Shown here: in pieces, positions 17,656-26,534 of the stretch | Layout: every line of letters begins with the position of its first letter | Numbering within the stretch: the first letter of the stretch is position 1 | Source of the DNA: Chromohalobacter sp. 11-W | GTDB taxonomy: Bacteria > Pseudomonadota > Gammaproteobacteria > Pseudomonadales > Halomonadaceae | Assembly (NCBI RefSeq): GCF_029889905.1 | Contig: NZ_JARANZ010000004.1 | Location: 62,001 to 126,000, forward strand | DNA length: 64,000 nt | Direction of reading: 5' to 3' | Position numbers and translations under genes: made by a program | Notes under the pieces: model-generated | What the model was told of the DNA's origin: nothing | The model's database searches: none | What the model saw: only the letters and a program-made list of their open reading frames with translations

Positions 17656-18429
17656 TCAGTCAGCGATTTCCCAGGTGACGTTGACACCGGCGTCGATGGC
17701 GATTTCCCCGGCGCGGTATTCCGGTGCTGATTTAGCGTCGGCGGACTCGGCGCGCATCATCATGGTACGCGGCGTGTAGGTGGGGGACTGCGTTTCCTGG
17801 ACATTGATCACATCGCCGAGCTTGACCTCGAGCGTGTCGGCCATCAGCTGCGCCTTGTGTGTGGCGCGCTCGAGGGCTTTCGAAAGCGCCTTATCGGTAG
17901 CCGCGTCGCGGTCCTTCAGGTCGTATTCGACGCCATCCAGTGCATCCACGCCGGCGGCGGTCAGGGCATCGAGAATGCCCGGCAAGCGTTCGAGATCGCG
18001 GATCGTGACACTGACGGGACGCTCGACCTGGGTCCGCACCTGATCTTCCGCGTCGTCGTTGTGCTGTGAGCGCGAGATGATTTCGGGACGGACATTGAGC
18101 GAGCCGGCTTGAATGTCGCGGCTTTCCACGCCGGCATCTTCCAGGGCGCGAATCAAATCGCCAGTACGTGATTCCAGTTGCTCGCGCGCATCGCCGAGGG
18201 CCTGGGCGTCACTGCCTTCCGCGCTTCGAGCCACGGCGGGGGTGCGCTCCCACAAGCGTGCGTTGAGGCGCGCCATGTCCGGCGCCACGTCGAGACTCGA
18301 CTGTGCCTGTACGTGAAGTTCATGCGACGTCTTGGGGCCGGGCTTGGCCTGGGCTTGGGGCACGGCCACCAGCAACGCGCCGAGCAGCGCCGTCGCCATG
18401 AAAGGAAGGCGAATATCCTTGCGCATCAT
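17656..18429 (-). CDS. SIMPL domain (DUF541) periplasmic protein, YggE-like
   Basis: A 257-residue precursor with a clear signal peptide (basic start, Ala/Leu core, VPQAQA near residue 28). The mature part matches the SIMPL/DUF541 layout: opening beta strand HELHVQAQSSLDVAPDMARL, a helical middle with ALEDAGVESRDIQAGSLNVRPE, and a closing strand in which the protein ends VNVTWEIAD. Members such as E. coli YggE are linked to oxidative stress tolerance, though their biochemical role is unresolved. AGGAGG precedes two consecutive ATGs; either could be the start. Confidence 0.82.
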   Translation of the reverse strand: MMRKDIRLPFMATALLGALLVAVPQAQAKPGPKTSHELHVQAQSSLDVAPDMARLNARLWERTPAVARSAEGSDAQALGDAREQLESRTGDLIRALEDAGVESRDIQAGSLNVRPEIISRSQHNDDAEDQVRTQVERPVSVTIRDLERLPGILDALTAAGVDALDGVEYDLKDRDAATDKALSKALERATHKAQLMADTLEVKLGDVINVQETQSPTYTPRTMMMRAESADAKSAPEYRAGEIAIDAGVNVTWEIAD

Positions 18430-18519
18430 GCAAACCTCCTGTGGGTATTGAGAAACTGAGCCACCGCCAGAGGCGAGCGACTCATGCGAGCATGCTATCC
18501 TGCGTGCCCGAAAGTGGCT

Positions 18520-19413
18520 ATGGGAGTCGTGAGGTTGCGCCGTATTTGCTCGTTTCTTGCATACCTGCTGACGATGACCGCGCTGTTATCGTCAGGCACG
18601 GCACTGGCGGCGCTCGAGGTGACCGACGATGCCGGCAACACGGTGACGCTCGAAGCCTCCGCCGAGCGTGTCGTGGCGCTGGCGCCGCATATCGTGGAAA
18701 TGCTCTATGCGGTAGAGGCCGGCGAACGGCTGGTGGGGGTGCTGCAGGGCAGCGATTACCCCGAGGCGGCCAAGGAAGTGTCCCGTGTGGGCAGTTATCG
18801 AGGCATCGCGTTGGAGGCCATCATGGCCCGCGAGCCGGACCTCGTCGTGACCTGGCGCAGCGGCACGCCGCGCAGCGTGGTCGAGCGTCTCGACGCGCTC
18901 GGGGTGCCGGTCTACGAGAGCGAGCCACGTCATCTCGACGACGTGGCGGAGGACCTGCGTGATCTGGGGCGGCTCACCGGTCACGCGAAGGCAGGAGAAC
19001 GTTCGGCCCGCGCGTTTGAATCGCGCCTCGCCGCTTCGCGGCAAACGCTCCAGGAGACGCCGCGCGTATTCTATCAATTGGGGCATAATCCGCTGACCAC
19101 GCTGGGCGATGGGCATATCATCACCCAGGCGATCCGCCATTGCGGGGGGAAACCGTTGTTCGCCGAGCGCTCGGTGCTGGTACCCGAGATCGGGCGCGAG
19201 GCGCTGATCGAGGCGCGTCCCGAAGTGATTCTCTCGGCCGCGCGTAGCGATGACTGGCAGCGTGCTTGGCAAGGCCAAGACTGGTTGCCGGCGGTTCACG
19301 ATGGCCACCTTTACACCCTCGACCCCGATCCCATCAGCCGCCCCGGTCCACGCCTCGTCGAAGGCGTCGAGCAAATCTGCCAGGCGCTGGAGCGGGCATC
19401 CCAATCCTCCTGA
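18520..19413 (+). CDS. btuF: Periplasmic vitamin B12-binding protein, BtuF-like
   Basis: Captures corrinoids in the periplasm for a BtuCD-type ABC importer. Features: signal peptide (hydrophobic stretch ending SSGTALA), then ALEVTDDAGNTVTLEASAERVVALAPHIVEMLYAVEAG, the class III binding-protein fold of BtuF/FhuD, with GVPVYESEPRHLDDVAEDLRDLGRLTG. The start is uncertain: ATG 18520 and GTG 18529 both give the signal peptide, and ATG 18484 extends it. No btuC or btuD flanks it. It converges on cobO with a 23-base gap, in keeping with a B12 role; a haem or siderophore ligand is less likely. Confidence 0.8.
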   Translation: MGVVRLRRICSFLAYLLTMTALLSSGTALAALEVTDDAGNTVTLEASAERVVALAPHIVEMLYAVEAGERLVGVLQGSDYPEAAKEVSRVGSYRGIALEAIMAREPDLVVTWRSGTPRSVVERLDALGVPVYESEPRHLDDVAEDLRDLGRLTGHAKAGERSARAFESRLAASRQTLQETPRVFYQLGHNPLTTLGDGHIITQAIRHCGGKPLFAERSVLVPEIGREALIEARPEVILSAARSDDWQRAWQGQDWLPAVHDGHLYTLDPDPISRPGPRLVEGVEQICQALERASQSS

Positions 19414-19436
19414 GGGGTGACGCAATCGCGAGTCCC

Positions 19437-20036
19437 TCAGTAGTCGATGCCGCGGCGTGCCTGGACCCCGTCATTGAAGGCATGCCGCACTTCCTGCATC
19501 TCGGTGACGGTATCGGCCATGTCGAGCAGTTCACGATGGGCATTGCGCCCGGTGACGATCACCGTCTGCTCGACGGGCCGGTTAGCGAGCGCCTCGCGGA
19601 CCGTGGCGATGTCGAGATAGCCGAACTTGAGCATGTAGGTGATCTCGTCGAGCACCACGAGATAGACCTCGGGGTCGCTCAGCAGACGCGCCGCATCCGC
19701 CCACACGGCCTGGCAGGCTTGGGTGTCCGACTCGCGATTCTGGGTCTCCCAAGTGAAGCCGGTGGCCATGATATGCACGCTCAAGTTGGCATCGTCTGCG
19801 AGGCGTTCGCGCTCGCCGCATTCCCACATGCCCTTGATGAACTGCACCACGCCGGCTCGGTAGCCATAGCCGAGGGCGCGGGTAACGGTGCCCCAGGCGG
19901 CGGTGGTCTTGCCTTTACCGTTGCCGGTGAAGACGAGCAGCAAGCCGCGTTGCTCGGTGGCGGCGGCGACTTTCTCGTCGACATGCGACTTGAGGTTGCG
20001 CATGGCGTTGCGATGGCGGGACTGACGGTCGGTCAT
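19437..20036 (-). CDS. cobO: Cob(I)yrinic acid a,c-diamide adenosyltransferase
   Basis: Attaches the 5'-deoxyadenosyl group to Co(I) corrinoids in cobalamin synthesis or salvage. The 199-residue product matches CobO/BtuR in size. It has the P-loop FTGNGKGKTTAA (nucleotide site, 36-47), WGTVTRALGYGYRAGVVQFIKG, and the C-terminal VTEMQEVRHAFNDGVQARRGIDY typical of the family. The ATG at 20036 gives the usual CobO N-terminus; the ribosome site is weak. It is convergent with btuF and followed upstream by a ParA gene in the same direction. Confidence 0.92.
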   Translation of the reverse strand: MTDRQSRHRNAMRNLKSHVDEKVAAATEQRGLLLVFTGNGKGKTTAAWGTVTRALGYGYRAGVVQFIKGMWECGERERLADDANLSVHIMATGFTWETQNRESDTQACQAVWADAARLLSDPEVYLVVLDEITYMLKFGYLDIATVREALANRPVEQTVIVTGRNAHRELLDMADTVTEMQEVRHAFNDGVQARRGIDY

Positions 20037-20109
20037 GACGTATTCTCGGGTAAAAGAAGCAACGTAACGCGACGCGGACCTGCACCACAACGTTGTAGAC
20101 ATGCATGAT

Positions 20110-20841
20110 TTACAGACGCTGTTCGAGTTCTCGCCACAGGCTACGATAGGCACGCGCCGCAGGGGATGAGCGCGCGAACTGCGTGACCGGCGCGCGCTCA
20201 AGTCCCATGCGCTCGACCGCACTGGCGTTGGGAATGGTCGTGGTCAGCATCAGTGGCCAATCCTGTTTGAGGGTGGCCATGACCTCGAGATGGAGTTTCT
20301 TGCGGCGATCGGCGAGCGTAAAGAAAGGCCACACCGGGCAGGCGTGATCGGCCTCGTCGAGATGCTCGCGTAGTTGCTCCAGGGTGCGCAGCGAGAGCGT
20401 CGTCGGCACGGTGGGTACCAACAGGGCATCGACGCTCGAGAAAACATGCTCGGAGAGCGTGGAAATGCTCGGTGGGCAGTCGAGTATCACCAGGTCGTAA
20501 TCGTCGTGTACCGGTTTGAGTATCTTGCGCAGCCGGCTGAGCTTGCGGCCTTCGAGCAGGTGGTCCATCTCCCGCGAGCCGAAAGACGCCGGCAGCAGGT
20601 CGAGATCGGGGATCTCGCTGGTACGAATGACCTTGTCGAATGAAGCCTTGCCCTTGACGAGCTTGTCCACGCCGCCGCGCACCTTGGGCTTGACGCGTAG
20701 ATAGAAGGTGGTAGCCGCTTGTGGATCGAGATCCCAGAGCAGTACGCGATAGCCGGCTTGGCTCGCCAGGGCGGCGAGGTTGACGGCGGAGGCAGTCTTG
20801 CCCACGCCACCCTTGATACTGTAAATGGCTAGCATTTTCAT
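20110..20841 (-). CDS. ParA/MinD-family ATPase (orphan)
   Basis: A 243-residue protein with a deviant Walker A motif KGGVGKTAS (10-18), the ParA strand VLLWDLDPQAATTFYL, and the switch motif DLVILDCPPSIS. These are diagnostic of ParA ATPases, which position DNA or protein cargo on the nucleoid. No parB-like gene or parS-like repeat is adjacent, so this is not the chromosomal parAB pair. The ATG at 20841 is chosen because GGGAG lies 8 bases upstream. It lies 73 bases upstream of cobO in the same direction; its cargo is unknown. Confidence 0.85.
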   Translation of the reverse strand: MKMLAIYSIKGGVGKTASAVNLAALASQAGYRVLLWDLDPQAATTFYLRVKPKVRGGVDKLVKGKASFDKVIRTSEIPDLDLLPASFGSREMDHLLEGRKLSRLRKILKPVHDDYDLVILDCPPSISTLSEHVFSSVDALLVPTVPTTLSLRTLEQLREHLDEADHACPVWPFFTLADRRKKLHLEVMATLKQDWPLMLTTTIPNASAVERMGLERAPVTQFARSSPAARAYRSLWRELEQRL

Positions 20842-21035
20842 CGAGACGTCTCCCGGCAAGTGGCGCGTCGGGCACGGTGACAGCCAGTTGTGACATTCAT
20901 GTGTCAGCCAAACGCTTCAGTGAAGATTGTGCCAGCGATTCGTCAGGACATAACGCGGTATCATGGATAGCCCTTCATTATGTGATGATCGTCAGGCATC
21001 AAGGGGAGGATAGTCGTGGCGCTTGGGAGGCGACG

Positions 21036-21947
21036 GTGGAAATACTGAGACGGCGTATCGAAAACCAGATCATGGGCGTGACCGGCATGGCGCTGGGCAA
21101 TATCGACTATGAATACCCGTCGGGCGACCCCGGCCTGTTCGGGCCGCAGAGCGTTTGCTGGCGGGTACATAGCGATTTCACCTCGATGCTTTGCGGCGGC
21201 ATCAGCTCGTTGATGTTGCAGATGCTGCATCCGCTGGCGCTGGCCGGTGTATGGGATCACTCCAACTTTCGCGACGACATGCTCGGTCGGCTACGGCGCA
21301 CCAGCCAGTTCATCGCCGCAACCACGTTCGCCTCCACGGCGGATGCCGAGCGTCTCATCGACCGGGTACGGCGCATCCACGACGATGTCATCGGGGTCGC
21401 CCCCGACGGTCGGCCCTATGCTGCCAACGATCCGGATTTGCTGACCTGGGTGCATGTGGCCGAGGTCAGTCGCTTTCTCGCCGCGCATCTGCGTTATCGC
21501 AACCCTGACTTGAGTGCGGCCGATCAGGACCGTTACTACGCTGAAGTGGCACGTATCGCCGAGGCGTTGGGCGCGCGTGATGTGCCGCGCACACGCGGTG
21601 AGACCGATGCCTATCTCGAGGCGATGCGTCCGCAGCTTCGTTTCGATGACCGTACGGAAGAGGTGTTTCGGCTGCTGATCGGGGCGCCGGCCCCCCACCC
21701 GTTGGCGCGCCCACTAGTGGCGTTGACGATGCGAGCTGGGGTCGACTTGCTACCTACCTGGGCAGCCGAGATGGCTCACCGCGACATGCCGCGCTGGCAG
21801 CGCCATACCGTGCGGGCGGGTGTGCATCGGCTGGTGCCGATCATGCGTTGGTCGGTGCGTAATGGCGCCTCGAGCCGTGCACGGCGACGCGTCGCTGGGG
21901 CTACGACGATGGCGGCTGAGTCACCGACGGAGCATGACCGTACTTGA
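21036..21947 (+). CDS. Oxygenase MpaB family protein (DUF2236)
   Basis: About 303 residues beginning MEILRRRIENQIMGVTG. Family features: LFGPQSVCWRVHSDF, the segment LMLQMLHPLALAGVWDHSNF with the conserved HP, HVAEVSRFLAAH, and a late basic region. DUF2236 proteins include the Latex-clearing protein-like and MpaB haem oxygenases, but the role in most bacteria is unknown. The GTG at 21036 was chosen because GGGAGG is 5 bases upstream; ATG 20985 or 20877 in the same frame are alternatives. The 3' end overlaps a convergent small gene by 47 bases. Confidence 0.75.
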   Translation: MEILRRRIENQIMGVTGMALGNIDYEYPSGDPGLFGPQSVCWRVHSDFTSMLCGGISSLMLQMLHPLALAGVWDHSNFRDDMLGRLRRTSQFIAATTFASTADAERLIDRVRRIHDDVIGVAPDGRPYAANDPDLLTWVHVAEVSRFLAAHLRYRNPDLSAADQDRYYAEVARIAEALGARDVPRTRGETDAYLEAMRPQLRFDDRTEEVFRLLIGAPAPHPLARPLVALTMRAGVDLLPTWAAEMAHRDMPRWQRHTVRAGVHRLVPIMRWSVRNGASSRARRRVAGATTMAAESPTEHDRT

Positions 21948-22218
21948 GCTCGAACTGCTCGGTCATTTCCTGACAGCGTTCCTCGGTGGTGTGCCGTTGG
22001 CGATCGGTCATCTCCGGCGCTGCCATCGACTGCCAGCATTGCGCGATGCCGCGGTCCTCGCCGGCTTCGTCTTCCGGGGTCGCGCCTTGGCTGATGAAAT
22101 AGATGATGATGGCGTACACCGCCACGATGAAGGCGATAGCGCCGACGATCAGGCCCAGGCAGCCCAGCTTGTTGGCACGTCGCGGCGTCGTGTCGCGCGA
22201 GGATGAGGCGTCTTTCAC
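21901..22218 (-). CDS. Small single-pass membrane protein, function unknown
   Basis: About 105 residues from a GTG at 22218 behind AAGAAAGAG. A charged N-terminus (SSSRDTTPRRANK) precedes one long hydrophobic helix (LGCLGLIVGAIAFIVAVYAIIIYFIS, quoted in parts, about residues 18-43). A hydrophilic tail follows with two cysteines (AQCWQ and EERCQE). The charge pattern suggests the N-terminus is cytoplasmic and the tail periplasmic. I do not recognise a family. Its end overlaps the MpaB-like gene, with both stops inside the other gene. A longer TTG-started form reaches 22293. Confidence 0.55.
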   Translation of the reverse strand: MKDASSSRDTTPRRANKLGCLGLIVGAIAFIVAVYAIIIYFISQGATPEDEAGEDRGIAQCWQSMAAPEMTDRQRHTTEERCQEMTEQFELKYGHAPSVTQPPSS

Positions 22219-22368
22219 GGCGGGCTCTTTCTTCGTCGATTGAATGCGTTCCGAGATTATAACAAAGCAGGGCTCGGATACGGGGCGGCGCAATGTCGCG
22301 TTCTAACATATCGCCAGACAAGGTGCGCTTTGCTTGGGTCGCCAAGACGCGGTTGCTATCATGCGTTC

Positions 22369-24045
22369 ATGAACGCTACGCCGCTCCCGCCGCGCCCCGC
22401 ATCCCTCGACGATCCGCTTTATTATCTGCATAACTTCCGCAGTGCCTTGCGCTGGATCGAAGCGTGCTACGTGGATCTGTTCGATGACGAAGAGCGCGAC
22501 TTTCTCACTCGTTTTGAAACCTTGCCCGAGCCCGCGCAGGCCCTGTGGGTGCGTATGGTCATGCGCAAAGGCGATACTTTTCGTGACGACCGGCTCGACT
22601 ATGCGGAAATCGGAACGCCGTCTTCGGCGATGGTGGCGTTGATCGAATGCGAATGGGTGGAGGACGATCCGCCTCTATCGCTGGCGGCGCTGTGGTCCTT
22701 GCTGACCAAAGCCGAGATCGGCCGCCATCTGCACGGGCTGTTGCGGGATCACGGCCTCACACGTGGCGCGCGCAAGGCGGACATGCTCGAGGTGCTCGCC
22801 GAGGCCGACCTTGGCGAGCATTCGCTGACCGCATGGTGCCCCGAGATTCCCTTCAAGGTGGTGCGCATGACGCGCATGGCGCTGTGTGAGCGGCTGCGCT
22901 TGATGTTCTTTGGCAACCTGCATCAGGACTGGAGCGAGTTCGTGCTTGCCGATCTTGGCGTGCGCCGCTTCGAGCGGGTACCGCTGAGTCCTGCCTCGCG
23001 GGCCTTTCAGCGCCGCGAAGACATTCACACCTACGTACATCTGCATGCCTGTCGCGAGCGCCTGGAGGCTGGCGAGCCGATTGCCGACATACTTCATGAC
23101 GTGCCGGCAGCGAATGACAATCCATGGCTGGAAAACCGGCGTGGCAAGCTGTTGTTTCTGCTGGCTCGGGCGCGTGAGCGCGAAGGTGCGCTGGAGGCAG
23201 CGGCAGGCCTTTACGCGCAGAGCGTTCATCCCGGTGCCCGTGGGCGCCGCCTGCGCATGCTGGAGCGCCAAACCTGCCATGCCGAGGCTTTGGCGCTGGC
23301 CAACGACGCCGCAGCGGCGCCGGAAAGCGAGGCCGAACGTCAGCAGTTGGACCGCCTGTTGCCGCGTCTGCATCGCCGTCTTGCACTCGCGCCGCCGTCC
23401 GTGACCGAGGAGCCGGTGCCGGCGCGCCTGGAAATGACGCTACCCCGCACGACGTCGGTGGAACGCGCCGTGGCGGCGCATCTGTCGTGCGCGTCGATGC
23501 CGGTGTACTACGTCGAGAATGCGTTGATCAATGCGCTGTTCGGTCTGCTGTGCTGGGAAGCAGTGTTCGCGCCGCTTGCCGGGGCCTTCTTTCATCCGTT
23601 CCAGCGGGCCCCCGCGGATCTGTTGCGCCCCGAGTTCGCCTCGCGTCGCGAGACGCTATTCGCACAGTGCCTGGCGCGTCTCGAGGTGCCCGAGGGCGAG
23701 CATGGCTATCGTGCCGTGATCCGCCGCACTTACCACGATAAGCATGGGCTCGAATCCGCTTTCGTGCAGTGGGAGGCGCTCGATGAAGCGTTGCTGGACA
23801 TGGCGCTGGCGTGCCTGCCGGCGGCGCATCTGCGGCTGTGGTTCGAGCGTCTGCTGCGCGATGTGCGTGCCAACCGGGCGGGAATGCCGGATTTGATCCA
23901 GTTTCGCCCCGAGCAGGGCGACTACCGGATGATCGAGGTCAAGGGACCGGGCGATCGTCTGCAGGACAATCAACGCCGGTGGCTGGCGTTTTGCGCGCGT
24001 CACGACATGCCGCTCGATGTCTGCCACGTGACGTGGGCGTCATGA
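22369..24045 (+). CDS. FAN1-type structure-specific nuclease (VRR-NUC domain)
   Basis: A 558-residue protein whose last 60 residues form a VRR-NUC PD-(D/E)xK nuclease domain: P507-D508 in GMPDLIQF, then E523-V-K525 in MIEVKGPGD and a following Gln. The N-terminal part (about 1-230) looks like the SAP/winged-helix region of bacterial FAN1, with SKAEIGRHLHG-like helices. A middle helical TPR-like part follows (AREREGALEAAAGLYAQS). FAN1 proteins cleave 5' flaps and unhook interstrand crosslinks. The ATG at 22369 is the first with a coherent N-terminus. Its stop overlaps the start of the helicase gene by 4 bases, so the two are translationally coupled. Confidence 0.87.
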   Translation: MNATPLPPRPASLDDPLYYLHNFRSALRWIEACYVDLFDDEERDFLTRFETLPEPAQALWVRMVMRKGDTFRDDRLDYAEIGTPSSAMVALIECEWVEDDPPLSLAALWSLLTKAEIGRHLHGLLRDHGLTRGARKADMLEVLAEADLGEHSLTAWCPEIPFKVVRMTRMALCERLRLMFFGNLHQDWSEFVLADLGVRRFERVPLSPASRAFQRREDIHTYVHLHACRERLEAGEPIADILHDVPAANDNPWLENRRGKLLFLLARAREREGALEAAAGLYAQSVHPGARGRRLRMLERQTCHAEALALANDAAAAPESEAERQQLDRLLPRLHRRLALAPPSVTEEPVPARLEMTLPRTTSVERAVAAHLSCASMPVYYVENALINALFGLLCWEAVFAPLAGAFFHPFQRAPADLLRPEFASRRETLFAQCLARLEVPEGEHGYRAVIRRTYHDKHGLESAFVQWEALDEALLDMALACLPAAHLRLWFERLLRDVRANRAGMPDLIQFRPEQGDYRMIEVKGPGDRLQDNQRRWLAFCARHDMPLDVCHVTWAS

Positions 24046-26363
24046 GCGAGGCAGTGGATTATACGGTGGCGGTGCGCACTCTGTGCGACTTCACCGCCAA
24101 GCGCGGCGATCTCGACTTGCGTTTCACGCCGTCGCCCAGCGCTGAAGAAGGCATCGAAGGGCATGCCCGAGTGGCCTCGCGTCGCGACGCCCATTATGAG
24201 CGCGAAGTCGCCGTGAGCGGTGTCTATTGGAGCGCTGCCGGATACAGTTTGCGCGTGCGTGGGCGTGCCGACGGTTTCGACCCGCAACGTGGACGTCTGG
24301 AAGAGATCAAGACCCATCGCGGAGACCTGACACGTCAGCCAGATAACCATCGTCATCTGCATTGGGCCCAGTTGCGCCTTTATGGCTGGCTACTATGTGA
24401 GGCGCGAGGTCTCGACGAACTCGAACTGGCGTTGGTGTATTTCGATATCGCCCGCCAGGTCGAGACACCGCTCGTCGAGCGTGTGGACCGTGAAAGCTTG
24501 CGTCATTTCTTCGAGGCGCAGTGCGCGGCGTTTCTCGACTGGGCGTTGCAGGAAACGGCACACCGTGCGGCACGCGACGAGGCGCTTGCGGCGATGCGTT
24601 TTCCCCATGCGAGCTGGCAGGGTGAGCAGCGCACGCTGGCGGAAAACGTCTACAAGGCGGCCAGTACCGGGCGCTCGCTTCTGGCCCAGGCGCCGACGGG
24701 TACCGGAAAGACCTTGGGCACGCTCTTTCCGATGCTCAAGGCGATGCCGACGCAGCGTCTCGATGGCCTGTGTTATCTCGCCGCCAAGACGCCCGGACGC
24801 CAGCTGGCGCTGGATGCGCTGAACCCCGTGGTGGAAACGACCCCACTGCGTGTGCTGGAGCTGACCGCGCGCGACAAGGCATGCGAGCATCCCGATCTTG
24901 CCTGCCACGGCGAGTCCTGCCCGTTGGCGGCGGGCTTTTTCGATAAGCTGCCTGATGCGCGTCGCGCACTGATTGCCGCTGGCGACTGGGATCGCGCGCG
25001 CCTGCGCGACACCGCCTTGGCGCATGACGTCTGTCCGTATTATCTGGGTCAGGAAATGGCGCGCTGGAGCGATGTCACGGTGGGCGATTATCACTATTAC
25101 TTCGCCAGCGGCGGCTTGCTGCATCTATTGACCCAGGCCAACGACTGGCGCCTGGGCGTGCTGGTCGACGAGGCACATAATTTGGTCGAGCGTGCGCGTG
25201 ATATGTACAGCGCAAGCCTCGATCAGGGCGATCTGCGCGCCCTGATCCGCGAGAAACCTACCGGGGTCAGCGCTGCGCTCAAGCAACTCAATCGTGAATG
25301 GAACGCGCTGGGCCGCGAGTGCGTCAACGAGCATACCGCACTCGAAAACGTTCCCGAGGCGTGGCTGGCGGCGTTGCAGCGCCTAGTGGGGACGATTGGG
25401 CAAGTAGCGGCCGAGCCGCCTTATACCTTGTCACCGGCCTTGCAGCGTTTCTATTTCGATGCCTTGAAGACGGTGCGCGTCGCCGAACTGTTCGATCGTC
25501 ACTTCGTGTGCGACATCGCCATGCGCCCGGGCCACCGCGGTTTGCGTCATGCGCGCCTGAGCCTGCGCAACATCGTGCCGGCGCCGTTGCTGACCCCGCG
25601 TTTCAAGGCCGCGCATGCCAGCGTGCTGTTTTCGGCCACCCTGACGCCCGAGCGCTATCAGCGCGATCTGCTGGGGCTGCCTGAGGACAGCGTGTGGTTG
25701 GATGTCGCGTCGCCCTTCGCCAGGGAACAGCTCAGCGTGCATATCGCCCGGCATATATCCACGCGCTTTCGCGATCGCCAGGCATCGCTGGCACCTATCG
25801 CCGACTTGATCGCCGCGACCTATGCGCGGCGGCCAGGCAATTATCTGGCCTTCTTTAGCAGCTTCGCCTATCTGGAGGACGTCGCCGCGCGTTTGCGCGA
25901 GGCGCACCCCGAGGTGCCGCAATGGCAGCAGGCGCGGGGCATGGACGAAACGGCGCGGACGGATTTTCTGGCACGCTTCACGTCGCACGGGCGCGGGGTC
26001 GGGTTCGCGGTACTCGGAGGGGCCTTCGGCGAGGGTATCGATCTGCCGGGCGAGCGGCTGATCGGCGCCTTCATTGCCACCCTGGGGCTGCCGCAGGTCA
26101 ATGCAGTCAACGAGCAGCGGCGACGCTATCTACAGGCGATGTTCGGTGCCGGCTACGACTATGCCTACGTCTATCCCGGGGTACAGAAGGTGATTCAGGC
26201 CGCCGGGCGTGTGATTCGCTCCCGTGAGGACCGGGGCACGATTCACCTGATCGACGATCGTTTCGCCGAGCCCCGTATTCAGGCGTTATTGCCGTCATGG
26301 TGGCACGTCACCCAAAACGTTGACGCTCAGGCTCGCAAGCCGGGCGGTGCTTCTTTAGGGTAG
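24042..26363 (+). CDS. Cas4-like nuclease fused to an XPD/DinG-like iron-sulfur helicase
   Basis: A 773-residue two-part protein. Residues 60-120 hold a RecB/Cas4-type nuclease core (D77, E88-I-K90, then Q110-x3-Y114). From about 190 a superfamily 2 helicase of the XPD/DinG class follows: Walker A APTGTGKT (217-224), four cysteines C281, C288, C293 and C331 placed as in the XPD 4Fe-4S domain, DEAH (376-379), and the motif VI-like QAAGRVIRS near the C-terminus. The expected role is 5'-3' unwinding of damaged DNA with strand cutting. It overlaps the FAN1 gene (ATGA), implying a joint repair function. Whether nuclease and helicase are both active needs testing. Confidence 0.88.
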   Translation: MSEAVDYTVAVRTLCDFTAKRGDLDLRFTPSPSAEEGIEGHARVASRRDAHYEREVAVSGVYWSAAGYSLRVRGRADGFDPQRGRLEEIKTHRGDLTRQPDNHRHLHWAQLRLYGWLLCEARGLDELELALVYFDIARQVETPLVERVDRESLRHFFEAQCAAFLDWALQETAHRAARDEALAAMRFPHASWQGEQRTLAENVYKAASTGRSLLAQAPTGTGKTLGTLFPMLKAMPTQRLDGLCYLAAKTPGRQLALDALNPVVETTPLRVLELTARDKACEHPDLACHGESCPLAAGFFDKLPDARRALIAAGDWDRARLRDTALAHDVCPYYLGQEMARWSDVTVGDYHYYFASGGLLHLLTQANDWRLGVLVDEAHNLVERARDMYSASLDQGDLRALIREKPTGVSAALKQLNREWNALGRECVNEHTALENVPEAWLAALQRLVGTIGQVAAEPPYTLSPALQRFYFDALKTVRVAELFDRHFVCDIAMRPGHRGLRHARLSLRNIVPAPLLTPRFKAAHASVLFSATLTPERYQRDLLGLPEDSVWLDVASPFAREQLSVHIARHISTRFRDRQASLAPIADLIAATYARRPGNYLAFFSSFAYLEDVAARLREAHPEVPQWQQARGMDETARTDFLARFTSHGRGVGFAVLGGAFGEGIDLPGERLIGAFIATLGLPQVNAVNEQRRRYLQAMFGAGYDYAYVYPGVQKVIQAAGRVIRSREDRGTIHLIDDRFAEPRIQALLPSWWHVTQNVDAQARKPGGASLG

Positions 26364-26384
26364 GGCGCACATGTCTCAGAGAGT

Positions 26385-26513
26385 GTTTACAAAAGGACTG
26401 CGCTCGACAATTCGGCGTTGAAATCGGCCTTAAAATACTCATTTACCCCACGTAAACTCCGCTTTTTCGCCCGATTTTGCCTTGTCTTGACGTCGCTCGC
26501 CTATTTTGTAAAC
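26385..26513 (+). repeat. MITE-like interspersed repeat, copy 1
   Basis: A 129-base element bounded by perfect 10-bp inverted ends GTTTACAAAA (26385-26394) and TTTTGTAAAC (26504-26513). Its core (about 26436-26500) is closely similar to a second element at 37492-37636 in the opposite orientation, sharing for example GTAAACTCCGCTTTTTCG and GCCTTGTCT. There is no coding capacity. It ends 21 bases before the CaCA antiporter start, so it forms that gene's upstream region. Confidence 0.7.
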
Positions 26514-26534
26514 CCCCTCTCAAGGACGCGTAGT

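Noticed and set aside
22302..22317. Possible LexA site upstream of the FAN1 gene (TCT-N10-CAG)
   Set aside because: Only one half-site matches and the centre is not the usual alternating AT; not reported as a regulatory site.
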